From NCBI GenBank assembly GCA_963755055.1, contig CAVWIS010000009.1, positions 56,256 through 120,255 on the forward strand: 64,000 bases of DNA, read 5' to 3'. The stretch comes from AP-16 sp963755055. GTDB lineage: Bacteria; Pseudomonadota; Alphaproteobacteria; Rhizobiales; Xanthobacteraceae. Position numbers and translations under genes: made by a program. Of this stretch, positions 15,944-25,019 are shown one piece after another (the stretch's first letter is position 1; every line of letters starts with the position of its first letter). The notes beneath the pieces are model-generated. The model saw only the letters and a list, made by a program, of their open reading frames with translations, ran no database searches and had not been told where the DNA came from.

Positions 15944-17045
15944 ATGCGTAGGATCACGGTGTTGGCGGCCGCTGGTGCCGCTATCGTGGCGGTGGGCCTC
16001 GTCGGCTTCGCCGCCGGGCGGATACAAAGAAGCCATGAGCCGGTCGCGACCGCGATACCGGCGAAACCCACCCAGCCCGAGCTGGTGACCGGATCGACCA
16101 CGCCGCGCCCGATTCCGGCGCCCTCCGTCCAACAGGCCGCCGCACCGACGCCACCGCCGCAGCCGGCGGCCAAACCGCTGGCGCTGCCGCCGGGCATGGC
16201 CGCCGTCCCGATGGCCGGCCGCAACGATATCGTCGCCGCCGCTCCGCCGGCGACCTGTCCGGGAAATCCGGACGCGCTCGGCGTCTCCCGCGTGGTCGAG
16301 ATCGACACCACCGGCGGGCCGGGCTTCGGCTTCGAGCAGTTCAAGGCGCACGACTTTCTCAACGCCGGCGAGGTGGTGCTGACCTTCGACGACGGCCCAT
16401 GGCCGAACAACACGCCGGCGGTGCTCGCAGCGCTTGCCGCCCAGTGCGTCAAGGCGACGTTCTTCCCGATCGGCAAGCACGCGTCCTGGCACCCGGAAAT
16501 CCTCAAGCAGGTGGCGGCGCAAGGCCATTCGATCGGCTCGCATACCTGGTCGCACGTCAACCTGGCGAAGAAGCCCATGGCCGACGCCAAGGAGGAGATC
16601 GAGAAGGGCATCAGCGGCGTGGGAATGGCCGCCGGCCGGCCGCTGGCGCCGTTCTTCCGCTTCCCCACGCTGGGACAGACGCCCGAGCTCCTCGCCTATC
16701 TGGGCGAGCGCAACGTCGCCATCTTCTCCGCCGACCTCGATTCGTTCGATTTCAAACTGAAGAAGCCCGAGCTGGTGATCCAGTCGGTGATGTCGAAGCT
16801 GAAGAAGCTCGGCAAGGGCATCGTGCTGATGCACGACTTCCAGCACTCGACTGCGCTGGCGCTGCCGGAACTGCTTCTCCAGCTCAAGGCCGGCGGCTAT
16901 CGCATCGTGCACCTGAAGGCCAAGGACAACGTGGCGACGCTCCCGCAATACGACGCCATGATGGTCAAGGCGCAGGCCGGACAGACACTCGAACTCGCGG
17001 CCGACCGGAAGCATCGTGCGCACGATCACCGGCTACGCGAACTGA
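15944..17045 (+). pseudogene. Polysaccharide deacetylase family protein, apparent frameshift near the C-terminus
   Basis: An NodB-homology deacetylase with an N-terminal membrane anchor (residues about 5-25) and a Pro/Ala-rich linker, so the catalytic domain is periplasmic. Catalytic motifs are intact: TFDDGPW (Asp149, Asp150) and SHTWSH (His200, His204). Near codon 347 the expected family ending continues in the next frame (HSNSRPTGSIVRTIT..., TGA at 17043-17045). The original frame instead runs on into low-quality sequence to 17206. One base appears to be lost near 16980-16988. AAGGA precedes ATG 15944. The enzymatic domain would remain whole either way. Confidence 0.8.
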
Positions 17046-17189
17046 GCGGCGGGCGCGATAACGGCGGGCTTCGGGAAGCCAGTTGCCCCCGGAGATGGTC
17101 GCATCGACCGCAAACTGAGGTTTGCGGCGCCCCCGGACGCGGCCTGCCCTTCACCTGGCAGGCCGGCCACGACCGCCGGCAACTCGGCG

Positions 17190-17360
17190 TCAGCCGAGCA
17201 GGCTGAACACCTGGTTGACGAGCTCGATGCGGTACATGCGGATCACCGCAAGCGACACCACCAGGCCGAGCACGCCGAACCACAGGGCGACGGCAAGCGA
17301 CGGCGACATATCGACCGCGGCGGGCCGCGCGGGGACGTAGGTGGTCTGCATCGGGCTCAT
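17190..17360 (-). CDS. Small single-span membrane protein
   Basis: A 56-residue protein with a polar N-terminus, one transmembrane helix (about residues 20-42, SLAVALWFGVLGLVVSL) and a short C-terminus ending VFSLLG. ATG 17360 has AAGGAG upstream, and the reading frame is clean with high third-position G/C. It lies between the deacetylase and the next secreted protein on the opposite strand. No function recognised. Confidence 0.65.
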   Translation of the reverse strand: MSPMQTTYVPARPAAVDMSPSLAVALWFGVLGLVVSLAVIRMYRIELVNQVFSLLG

Positions 17361-17581
17361 CGGAGTGCTCCTTGATCGGCGTTGAGCGATTGCGGGTGTC
17401 CGGATGATTAGTAGCTCCGGGCCGGCCGATCATGTGTGACGCGGATCACCGAAGTCGCTCCGCAGGCTCGCCGGATTCCCCCAGGATCGGCCAACGACAG
17501 TGGTTCCCGATTGCCCCGTCGCAGCGCGATGGCTACGTTTGCGGCTTCGTCGCGCCGGATGAACCGCAGCCGGGAGCCACC

Positions 17582-17920
17582 ATGGATCGATGCTTTTTCG
17601 CGATGCGAACCGCCGCAGGGATCGCGCTTCTCTGCCTGTCGGCCTTGCCGGCGCGCGCCGACGCGATCGACGGCGACTGGTGCAAGGCGGATGGCCTGCA
17701 GATGAGCATTCGCGGCCCGGACATCGTGACGCCGGGCGGCAGGCAGACGCGCGGCAACTACACGCGCCACAGCTTCTCCTACGTGGTTCCGTCGGACGAG
17801 CAGGGTGCCGGCGAGACCGTCTCGATCATCCTGCGCAACGAGTTCCTGGCCGATTCCCGCCAGGGCGGAGCCGACGCGCCGGTGCAGGAATGGAAGCGCT
17901 GCGCCGCCAAGGTGAGCTGA
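17582..17920 (+). CDS. Secreted small hypothetical protein
   Basis: A 112-residue protein with a signal peptide (hydrophobic AAGIALLCLSAL, cleavage near ARA) and a short mature domain beginning DAIDGDWC, with a second Cys near the end, so one disulfide is possible. GGGAG precedes ATG 17582; ATG 17603 is an alternative that starts nearer the hydrophobic core. Similar to small periplasmic proteins of unknown function in Bradyrhizobium (recollection). Confidence 0.72.
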   Translation: MDRCFFAMRTAAGIALLCLSALPARADAIDGDWCKADGLQMSIRGPDIVTPGGRQTRGNYTRHSFSYVVPSDEQGAGETVSIILRNEFLADSRQGGADAPVQEWKRCAAKVS

Positions 17921-17983
17921 CCTGCGCGGCCGGTGGGGATCTTCTCGTCACGGCCGCGGCGGCGGCCTTCACGCGGGCAATCC

Positions 17984-18469
17984 TCAGGCGGCGCCCCAGA
18001 GGGTGATCTGCGGACGGGCTATCATCAGCCAAAAGATCGCCAGCACCGATGCGAATGCTGGGAACCCGAAAGCGAACCACAGCCGGAACAGCCGGTGATA
18101 TTCGGGTGGCAGCGCCGAGCCTTGGCTCGCAGCGGTCCGGGCAAGATCGTGCATGCGCATCTGCATCCCGACGACCGGAAGCCAGAACGCGCCGGCGACC
18201 AGGTAGAGGACGATGGAGCAAAAAATCCAGCCGTCGAGCAGCGAGTAGCCGACGTTCCATGCCAGCATCGTGCCGGTGACCGGCTGGGCGACCACGGCGG
18301 TTGCGGTGAACAGGACGTCGGCGAGCACGACGATGCGCGCCACCCCGCCGACCACTGCGGGTTTTCCCCCGAGATGGGCGACGAGCATGAAGAAGGCGAT
18401 GCCGGCGCCGGTCCCGAGCAGGACCGCCGCGCCGATCACGTGCAGGAATTTCAGGCCGAAATACAGCAT
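17984..18469 (-). CDS. DUF2269 family integral membrane protein
   Basis: A 161-residue protein with four predicted transmembrane helices and the DUF2269 N-terminus (LKFLHVIGAAVLLGTGAG, carrying a His in the first helix). Members of this family are predicted inner-membrane proteins of unknown role, possibly heme- or redox-linked. Start ATG 18469; the in-frame extension to 18580 overlaps the upstream region of the divergent EamA gene. Divergent from the exporter across about 110 bases. Confidence 0.82.
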   Translation of the reverse strand: MLYFGLKFLHVIGAAVLLGTGAGIAFFMLVAHLGGKPAVVGGVARIVVLADVLFTATAVVAQPVTGTMLAWNVGYSLLDGWIFCSIVLYLVAGAFWLPVVGMQMRMHDLARTAASQGSALPPEYHRLFRLWFAFGFPAFASVLAIFWLMIARPQITLWGAA

Positions 18470-18578
18470 CTGCGATCCCGATCGCCGCGCTTCCGCACGC
18501 CGCGCCATCCCAGCATAGTTCCGACCACACCGCGAGGCGCGCGGCGAAACGCGATCGCGCGTGACCTTCAGGAGCTCC

Positions 18579-19511
18579 ATGGTGGAAGGCGAGCCGAACT
18601 CAGCTGATCGGCCGGACCGAGGCGGCCGGTCGCAACGCTGGCATGCCGTCGCGCTGCTGGGCGTGCTGGTCTTCGCGTGGGGCGGAAACTATACGTGGAT
18701 CAAACTGGCGCTGCGCGATGTCGGGCCCTGGACCTTCAACGCCGCGCGCTATCTGGGCGCCGCGCTCGTGGTGGGCGTCCTGCTGGGGTTGCGTCACGGG
18801 GCGCGTGGGATCATGCCGCCGCGCACCGAGCGCGCCGGGCTGGCGATCATCGGCCTCCTCCAGGGCGCGGTGCTCACCGGATTTATCACGCTCTCGCTGG
18901 TATGGATCGAATCGACGCACACCATCCTGCTGATCTACACCAACCCGGTCTGGACGCTTCTGCTCAGCGTCGCCCTGCTGGGGGAGAAATTCACCGCGGC
19001 AGGCGTGGCGGGCGTCGGGCTCGGCCTGCTCGGGGTCGCGCTCCTGACCAACCCGCTGGCCATGCGGTGGGACGCGGCGACGGTGCCGGGCGTGCTCTCG
19101 GCGCTGATCGCCACGCTCGCATGGGCGCTCGGCTCAGTGCTCTACCGCCGCGCGCGCCTGCGCAGCACATTCTGGCAGCAGGTGTTCTGGCAGCTCGCCG
19201 CCAGCGCCGTCGTGATGGTGGTTGCGGCCGCATTCCTCGAGGGCCACGACACGATCCGGCCGACGGGGCGGCTCGCCGCGATCACCATCTACAACGTGCT
19301 GGTGCCCACCGCGCTCGCCTATTGGTGCTGGGCCCAGGCGCTGACGCGGATCAAGGTGTCCGCGGCAAGCCAGATCCTGCTGCTGTCTCCGGTATTCGGC
19401 GTGGCCCAGAGCCACCTCGTCCTCGGCGAGCCGCTGAGCGCGGCGGTGGTCGCGAGCGCAGCCTGCGTGGTGGCCGGCGCCGCCCTCACATTCTGGCGGC
19501 CGGAGAAATGA
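18579..19511 (+). CDS. EamA/DMT-family permease
   Basis: A 310-residue inner-membrane transporter of the drug/metabolite superfamily, with ten predicted helices in two EamA repeats. The first repeat begins FAWGGNYTWIKLAL and the second GVLSALIATLAWALGSV. Such proteins export amino acids or other metabolites. ATG 18579 with CAGGAG upstream is preferred to GTG 18561. It converges with the methyltransferase gene. Confidence 0.9.
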   Translation: MVEGEPNSADRPDRGGRSQRWHAVALLGVLVFAWGGNYTWIKLALRDVGPWTFNAARYLGAALVVGVLLGLRHGARGIMPPRTERAGLAIIGLLQGAVLTGFITLSLVWIESTHTILLIYTNPVWTLLLSVALLGEKFTAAGVAGVGLGLLGVALLTNPLAMRWDAATVPGVLSALIATLAWALGSVLYRRARLRSTFWQQVFWQLAASAVVMVVAAAFLEGHDTIRPTGRLAAITIYNVLVPTALAYWCWAQALTRIKVSAASQILLLSPVFGVAQSHLVLGEPLSAAVVASAACVVAGAALTFWRPEK

Positions 19512-19537
19512 GCACGAGCGCAGGGGGGCGCGCGCCG

Positions 19538-20230
19538 CTATCCCGCGTCGAGCCGGTGGCCGAACAGGATCAGATTGCTGGGCCAGCCGAGCAGGCGGGC
19601 GACGGCCAGACGGAAGCGCCAGCCGGAAAACCGGCGCGCGGTCACCTCGAGCTCGCGTCCGGTCATCAGGTTGAGGTTCTCCTCCTCGGCCAGCGGCCCG
19701 TATCCCAGCCGGCGAAAAATGTCGCGGCAGGCCGGCTTGGGCAGCCAGTGGACCAGCGGCAGCCGGGTGTGGAACTCGATGGGAAACCACCGATTGGGTG
19801 TGGTCAGGCAGACGCCGCGGCGGGCGACGCGCAGGCATTCGCCGACCATGCGGGCCTGGTTGTCCGCGCTTCCGACATGCTCGAGAACCGCGGAGGAATG
19901 CACAAGATCGAAGGCTCCGTCGGCGAACGGCATGGCAAGCGCGTCCGCCTGCAGATAACGGACGCCGGGATACAATTGCTGGAGAAACGCGGCGTCCTGG
20001 ATGCCGGCGGCAATGATCCTGCCCTTGTGCGGATACAGCGCCTCGAAATAGTTGGAGCTCGCATAGGTCTGGTCCGACGTCACCCCGATGTCGAGAACCA
20101 GGTCGGACGGTCTGGGCGAAAACTCCGCCATGAAGCTGGCGAACATGCGGTGGCGGACCGTGGTCGCCACCCGCACGGCGAGCGAATCCGGCGCGGAAAA
20201 ATTGAACTGGGCGTTGGGCAGGTTGCTCAT
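19538..20230 (-). CDS. Class I SAM-dependent methyltransferase
   Basis: A 230-residue methyltransferase_11-type protein. The SAM-binding region reads VLDIGVTSDQ, an atypical motif I in which the usual Gly-x-Gly is lost, followed by an acidic loop in YLQADALAMPFADGAFDLVHSSAVLEH split across motifs II-III. ATG 20230 overlaps the stop of the upstream glycosyltransferase (ATGA), so the two are coupled. Context suggests modification of a lipid-linked or cell-surface glycan. Confidence 0.85.
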   Translation of the reverse strand: MSNLPNAQFNFSAPDSLAVRVATTVRHRMFASFMAEFSPRPSDLVLDIGVTSDQTYASSNYFEALYPHKGRIIAAGIQDAAFLQQLYPGVRYLQADALAMPFADGAFDLVHSSAVLEHVGSADNQARMVGECLRVARRGVCLTTPNRWFPIEFHTRLPLVHWLPKPACRDIFRRLGYGPLAEEENLNLMTGRELEVTARRFSGWRFRLAVARLLGWPSNLILFGHRLDAG

Positions 20231-21432
20231 CACCGCTGCGCCGGCACGTCCATGATGCCGGCGAGAAACGCCGTGAAGGCGAGCTGGATCGCGGCGGCGA
20301 TCGAGGTCAGCGCCAGCATCAGGATGCGGAGCAGCGCCGCATATTGCAGGGGTCCGAACCGCGCGGACGCCCACACCGCCACGCACCAGCCGAGACCGAT
20401 CAGGCCGAGGATCAGCAGCACCAGGGCGCCGAGCAGGATGCGCTCCAGGGTGAAGGCAGAGAGCATCGAGACGAAATGCGAGGGCGCCGGCAGGAATCCC
20501 CGCGCTGCCCCGTAGCGGCGGGCGATGATGGCGAAGCTGATGCTCTGCAGGCCGACCAGGATGCAGATGCAGGCGACGATGAAGGTGTGGATGTCGATGC
20601 CGACGGTGCCGACATAGACCGGGCCGGGCAGCAGCAGCACGGTGCCGACGATGCCGAAAGCGAGGAGGAGGAGGCCGGGATACACGAACAGCCAGCGAGG
20701 GCTGTACATCAGCAGGAATCGGAGGTGGCGCCAGCCGTCGCGCCAGCTGTGCAGGTGCGGCGGGCGCGAGCGGCCATCCTTCTGCAACGTGGTCGGGACC
20801 TCCTCGATGGCGTAGCCCGCGAGCGCGGAGCGCACCACCATCTCGCTCGCGAACTCCATGCCGGTCGTCCGCAGGTCGAGCGCCAGAATGCGATCGCGGT
20901 TGAAGCCCCGCAGCCCGCAATGGAAATCGCCCACCCGGACGCGGAAGAACAGCCGGCCGAGAAAGCTCAGCACCGGGTTGCCGAGATATCGGTGCAGCGG
21001 CGGCATGGCGCCGACGCCGATGCCGCCGAGGAAGCGGTTTCCCATCACCAGGTCCGCGCCGGCGCGCAGCCGCTCGACGAACGGCATGAGGCCGAGAAAG
21101 TCATAGGAATCGTCGGCATCGCCCATGATGACGTAACGACCCCGGGCCGCCGCAATGCCGCCGAGCAGGGCCGCACCGTAGCCGCGATCGGCCACCGTCA
21201 CGACCCGCGCGCCCTCGCTGGCGGCGATCTCCCGCGAGGCGTCGGTGCTGCCATTGTCGGCCACCACGACCTCGCCGTTCACCGCGTGGGCTTCGAGGAA
21301 GCGCATCACCTTGCGGATGCATGCCGCGAGCGTCTCGGCCTCGTTCAGGCACGGCATCACCACCGAAAGCTCGACCGGCCCGGTCGGCTGCCCGTCTGCG
21401 GTCCCGGCCGATGTGTCGGGCCTGTCGAGCAT
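20230..21432 (-). CDS. GT2-family glycosyltransferase, polyprenyl-phosphate type, with membrane domain
   Basis: A 400-residue enzyme. The N-terminal GT-A domain has LSVVMPCLNE, VVADNGSTD and GDADDSYDF (the metal-binding DxD), as in dolichyl-phosphate mannosyltransferase-like enzymes. The C-terminal third has four or so transmembrane helices. It likely transfers a sugar from a nucleotide donor to a polyprenyl phosphate at the inner membrane. Start ATG 21432 with GGAGA upstream; the longer in-frame version runs into the divergent ABC promoter region. Coupled to the methyltransferase. Confidence 0.88.
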   Translation of the reverse strand: MLDRPDTSAGTADGQPTGPVELSVVMPCLNEAETLAACIRKVMRFLEAHAVNGEVVVADNGSTDASREIAASEGARVVTVADRGYGAALLGGIAAARGRYVIMGDADDSYDFLGLMPFVERLRAGADLVMGNRFLGGIGVGAMPPLHRYLGNPVLSFLGRLFFRVRVGDFHCGLRGFNRDRILALDLRTTGMEFASEMVVRSALAGYAIEEVPTTLQKDGRSRPPHLHSWRDGWRHLRFLLMYSPRWLFVYPGLLLLAFGIVGTVLLLPGPVYVGTVGIDIHTFIVACICILVGLQSISFAIIARRYGAARGFLPAPSHFVSMLSAFTLERILLGALVLLILGLIGLGWCVAVWASARFGPLQYAALLRILMLALTSIAAAIQLAFTAFLAGIMDVPAQR

Positions 21433-21704
21433 GAATCGCGTTGATCTCCGCCTGCCTGCACCGTTGCCCGAGGCCGAATCATAGCCGGAAAGCCGGGCTT
21501 CCAAAAGGAGCCCTTCGGCGCCGGCGAGAACCGGATTGCGGCGCTCGCCTGCGCGTTGCGCTGGTCGGGATGGTGCCGAGAGCGCCGGATACGGGCCCAT
21601 GTGATATCAGATCCGGGCCGGGACATGTCCGCGCCCCAGGCGGCTGCGAGGCGCCCGGTCCGGAGTCGCGGCACGGGGATATCCGGTCGGAGGGAGGAGA
21701 CGGG

Positions 21705-22739
21705 GTGGCGCAGGTCTGCTTCACCGAGGTGACCAAGCGTTTTGGCGCGGAACCGGCGGTCGACCGCATGAGCTTTGCGGCCGAAACCGGAAGCCTCGTG
21801 GTGCTGCTCGGCCCGTCCGGTTGCGGCAAGTCGACGACGCTGCGATTGATCGCCGGCCTCGACATGCCGGATGCCGGGACGATCGAGATCGCCGGCCGCG
21901 ACGTGACCCGGGCGCCACCGTCGCGCCGCGGCGTCGCCATGGTGTTCCAGTCCTATGCGCTGTTTCCCCATCTGTCGGTCGCCGAGAACATCGTGTTCGG
22001 CCTGCGCGTCCGCCGCGTGGCGCGCGCGGAGCGCGACCGCCGCCTCGCCCGCGCCGCCTCCGTGCTCGGTCTCGAGCGCCTGCTCGACCGCAGGCCGTCG
22101 CAGCTCTCGGGCGGCCAGCAGCAGCGCGTCGCGCTCGGCCGGGCCATCGTGGCGGAGACTCCGGTCTGCCTGATGGACGAGCCGCTGTCGAACCTCGACG
22201 CGCAGTTGCGCGGCGAGATGCGGCGCGAGATCCGCACCCTGCAGCAGCGCCTCGGCATGACGATGATCTATGTGACCCACGATCAGGTCGAGGCCATGAC
22301 CATGGCCGATCAGGTGATCCTGATGCGCGGCGGGCGGATCGAGCAGAACGGGCAGCCCGCCAGCCTGTACGAACGGCCGGCGACGCTGTTCACGGCGCGC
22401 TTCGTCGGCGCCCCGCCGATGAATGTAATGCCGGCGGCGCTGCTCGCCGGACACGTGTCGCTCGGCAGCGGAGCGCCGGCGGGGCGGGCGGCGGCGACGC
22501 TCGCGGTCGGCGTGCGTCCCGAATCGGTGCGGATCGCGCCAGCGGGCTTGCCGGCCACCGTCGTGACGTCCGAGTATCTCGGCGCCGATACCCAGGTCGA
22601 GACGCGCGTCGGCGAGGATACGCTGATCGTCCGCGTTCCCGGACGGTACGCCGGGTCGCCGGGCGACAGGGTCCATCTCGCCTGGACGCCGGACGACGCC
22701 CATTGGTTCGACGTGTCATCCGAGTGTCGCATCGGGTAG
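21705..22739 (+). CDS. ABC transporter ATP-binding protein, sugar/glycerol-phosphate type (UgpC/MalK-like)
   Basis: A 344-residue ATPase for carbohydrate import. Walker A is GPSGCGKST, the signature is LSGGQQQR, Walker B is CLMDEPLSNLDA and the switch histidine is in YVTHD. A C-terminal TOBE/OB regulatory region follows. GTG 21705 with GGGAGGAG is preferred to an in-frame ATG far upstream, which lies in the glycosyltransferase's coding strand. It leads a cluster with the binding protein and two permeases, and is divergent from the glycosyltransferase. Confidence 0.92.
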   Translation: MAQVCFTEVTKRFGAEPAVDRMSFAAETGSLVVLLGPSGCGKSTTLRLIAGLDMPDAGTIEIAGRDVTRAPPSRRGVAMVFQSYALFPHLSVAENIVFGLRVRRVARAERDRRLARAASVLGLERLLDRRPSQLSGGQQQRVALGRAIVAETPVCLMDEPLSNLDAQLRGEMRREIRTLQQRLGMTMIYVTHDQVEAMTMADQVILMRGGRIEQNGQPASLYERPATLFTARFVGAPPMNVMPAALLAGHVSLGSGAPAGRAAATLAVGVRPESVRIAPAGLPATVVTSEYLGADTQVETRVGEDTLIVRVPGRYAGSPGDRVHLAWTPDDAHWFDVSSECRIG

Positions 22740-22812
22740 ATTCTATCCCGGCCGCATCTTCGGACGGAAAACCATAAGCCGCATCGACAGCGGCCACCAC
22801 AGGGGGATCCCA

Positions 22813-24102
22813 ATGCACAGACGGCAATTCATGATCGGATCGGCGGCGTTGGCCGGCAGCACGCTGGCGACGCCGGCGATCGTTGGCGCCGCGACCGAGA
22901 TCTCGTTCTTCTATCCGGTGGCGGTGGGCGGGCCGATCACCAAGATCATCGACGGCTACGCGGCGGACTTCGAGAAGCAGAACCCCGGCATCGCGGTGAA
23001 GCCGATCTATGCCGGCACCTACCAGGAGACGATCGTCAAGGCGCTGACCGCGCACAAGGCGGGCACACCGCCTTCGACCGCCGTGCTGTTGTCCACCGAC
23101 ATGTTCTCGCTGATCGACGAGGAGGCGATCGTCCCGTTCGACGAGCTCGCGCGGGGCGACGGCGAGAAGAAGTGGCTCGCAAGCTTTTTTCTCGCCTTCA
23201 TGGAGAACAGCCGGACGGGCGGCAAGACCTGGGGCATCCCGTTCCAGCGCTCCACCATCGTGCTCTACTGGAACAAGGACGCCTTCAAGGAGGCCGGCCT
23301 CGATCCGGACAAGCCGCCGGTCAGCTGGGCCGAGGAGCTCACCTTCGCCGAAAAGCTCACCCGGCGCGACGCGTCCGGCAACGCCACCCAGTGGGGCATG
23401 CAGATCCCCTCGTCGGGGTTTCCCTACTGGCTGTTCCAGGGTCTCACCACCCAGAACGACGTCGTCCTGATGAACGAGGCAGGCGACCAGACCTTCTACG
23501 ACAAGCCGGCGGTCATCGAGGCGCTGCAGCGCTGGGTCGATCTCGGCCGCAAGGCGAAGGTGATGGCGCCCGGCGTGGTCGAATGGGGCACCACGCCGAA
23601 GGATTTTTTCGAGCGCAAGACCGCCATGATGTGGACGACGACCGGCAATCTGACCAACGTGCGCAACAATGCAAAGTTTCCCTTCGGCGTCGCCATGCTG
23701 CCGGCAGGCAAGCGCCGCGGCACGCCGACCGGGGGCGGAAATTTCTACGTCTTCAAGAAGACCAGCCGGGAGCAGCAGGAGGCGTCGGTTAAATTCGCCG
23801 AGTGGATGACGTCTCCCGAGCGCGCGGCCCAGTGGGGCATCGACACCGGTTACGTGGCGGTGCGGCCGGACGCCTGGGACACGGCGGCCATGAAGAGCTA
23901 CGTCGCGGGCTTCCCGGCCGCTGCGGTGGCGCGCGATCAGCTGCAATATGCCGTCGCCGAGCTCTCGACCCACGACAACCAGCGCGTCACCAAGGCGCTC
24001 AATGACGGCCTGCAGGCGGCGCTGACCGGCTCGAAGGCTCCCGAGCAGGCGATGAAGGACGCCCAGGCCGAAGCCGAACGGCTGCTGAAAGGCTATCGAT
24101 AG
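22813..24102 (+). CDS. ABC transporter substrate-binding protein, family 1 (UgpB-like), Tat-exported
   Basis: A 429-residue periplasmic binding protein with an N-terminal twin-arginine-like signal (MHRRQFMIGSAALAG) ending near VGAA. The fold is that of family 1 sugar/glycerol-phosphate binders (WGIPFQRSTIVLYWNKDAF and GGNFYVF segments). It delivers a sugar or phosphodiester to the permeases that follow. It is preceded by the ATPase and separated from the first permease by five bases. Confidence 0.9.
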   Translation: MHRRQFMIGSAALAGSTLATPAIVGAATEISFFYPVAVGGPITKIIDGYAADFEKQNPGIAVKPIYAGTYQETIVKALTAHKAGTPPSTAVLLSTDMFSLIDEEAIVPFDELARGDGEKKWLASFFLAFMENSRTGGKTWGIPFQRSTIVLYWNKDAFKEAGLDPDKPPVSWAEELTFAEKLTRRDASGNATQWGMQIPSSGFPYWLFQGLTTQNDVVLMNEAGDQTFYDKPAVIEALQRWVDLGRKAKVMAPGVVEWGTTPKDFFERKTAMMWTTTGNLTNVRNNAKFPFGVAMLPAGKRRGTPTGGGNFYVFKKTSREQQEASVKFAEWMTSPERAAQWGIDTGYVAVRPDAWDTAAMKSYVAGFPAAAVARDQLQYAVAELSTHDNQRVTKALNDGLQAALTGSKAPEQAMKDAQAEAERLLKGYR

Positions 24103-24107
24103 CAGCC

Positions 24108-25019
24108 ATGGGAGGGGGCCTTGCCGGGCAACCGGGCATGACGCGCGGCGGCCGCTACGGCGTGCAGGGCTGGCTGCTGCTGCTGCCGGCGCTCGCGCTG
24201 CTCGGCCTGTTCACCCATTGGCCGGCGCTCGCCACGCTGGTCGACAGTTTCTGGTCGACGCCGAAGGCGCGACGGCCGGCGCTGTATGTCGGCCTCGAGA
24301 ACTATCGCACCATGCTGGCCGACCCGGTGTTCTGGCAGTCGGTCGTCAATAACCTGTGGTTCGCGCTCGGCACCATCCCGGTGTCGATCGCGCTCGCGCT
24401 CGTCATGGCGCTCTGGGTGAACGACCGCATCGCCGGACGCGCCGCGGTGCGGATGGCCTATTTTGCCCCGACCGTGCTGCCGATGATCGCGGTCGCCAAC
24501 ATCTGGCTGTTCTTCTACACGCCGCAATACGGCTTGCTCGAGCAGGTGCTCGGCCTCGTCGGCGTGCCCTCGCACAACTGGCTGGGGACGCCCGACAGCG
24601 CGCTCGCCTGCGTCATCGTGGTGGCGATCTGGAAGGAAGCCGGGTTCTTCATGATCTTCTATCTGGCGGCACTCCAGCAGATCCCGCCGAGCATTCGCCG
24701 AAGCGGCGGCGCTCGAGGGGGCGTCGCGCTTCACCTTCTTCCGCCGCATCCAGCTTCCTCTGCTGATGCCGACCACGCTGTTCGTCTTCGTCAATGCCTT
24801 CGATCAATGCGTTCCGCACCGTCGACCACATCATCGTCATGACGCGCGGCGGTCCCGACAACGCCACTGCGCTGCTGCTCTATTACATCTACGAGGTCGG
24901 CTTCAAATTCTGGGACACGCACCTACGCGGCCGCGCTCACCATGGTGCTGCTCGTCGTGCTCGCCGCCGTGGCGCTCGGCCAGTACGCGGCGCTCGACCG
25001 GCGGATCCACTACCGATGA
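24108..25019 (+). pseudogene. ABC sugar permease (UgpA/MalF-like) with three apparent +1 frameshifts
   Basis: Translation is clean to about 24695, then continues correctly only if one extra base is skipped near 24698 (into AEAALEGASRFTFFRR), another near 24803 (VNAF then INAFRTVDH) and a third near 24923 (FWDT then TYAAALTM). The three insertions together restore the frame, and the stop at 25017-25019 overlaps the next start (ATGA). The EAA loop lies right at the first break. Read through, it is a normal permease of about 300 residues with six helices. Most likely this is local sequence error or very recent decay. Confidence 0.75.

Noticed and set aside
24690..24930. Programmed ribosomal frameshifting in the permease
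   Set aside because: Three separate +1 events without slippery motifs in a transporter gene are not a known programme; sequence error or decay is simpler.
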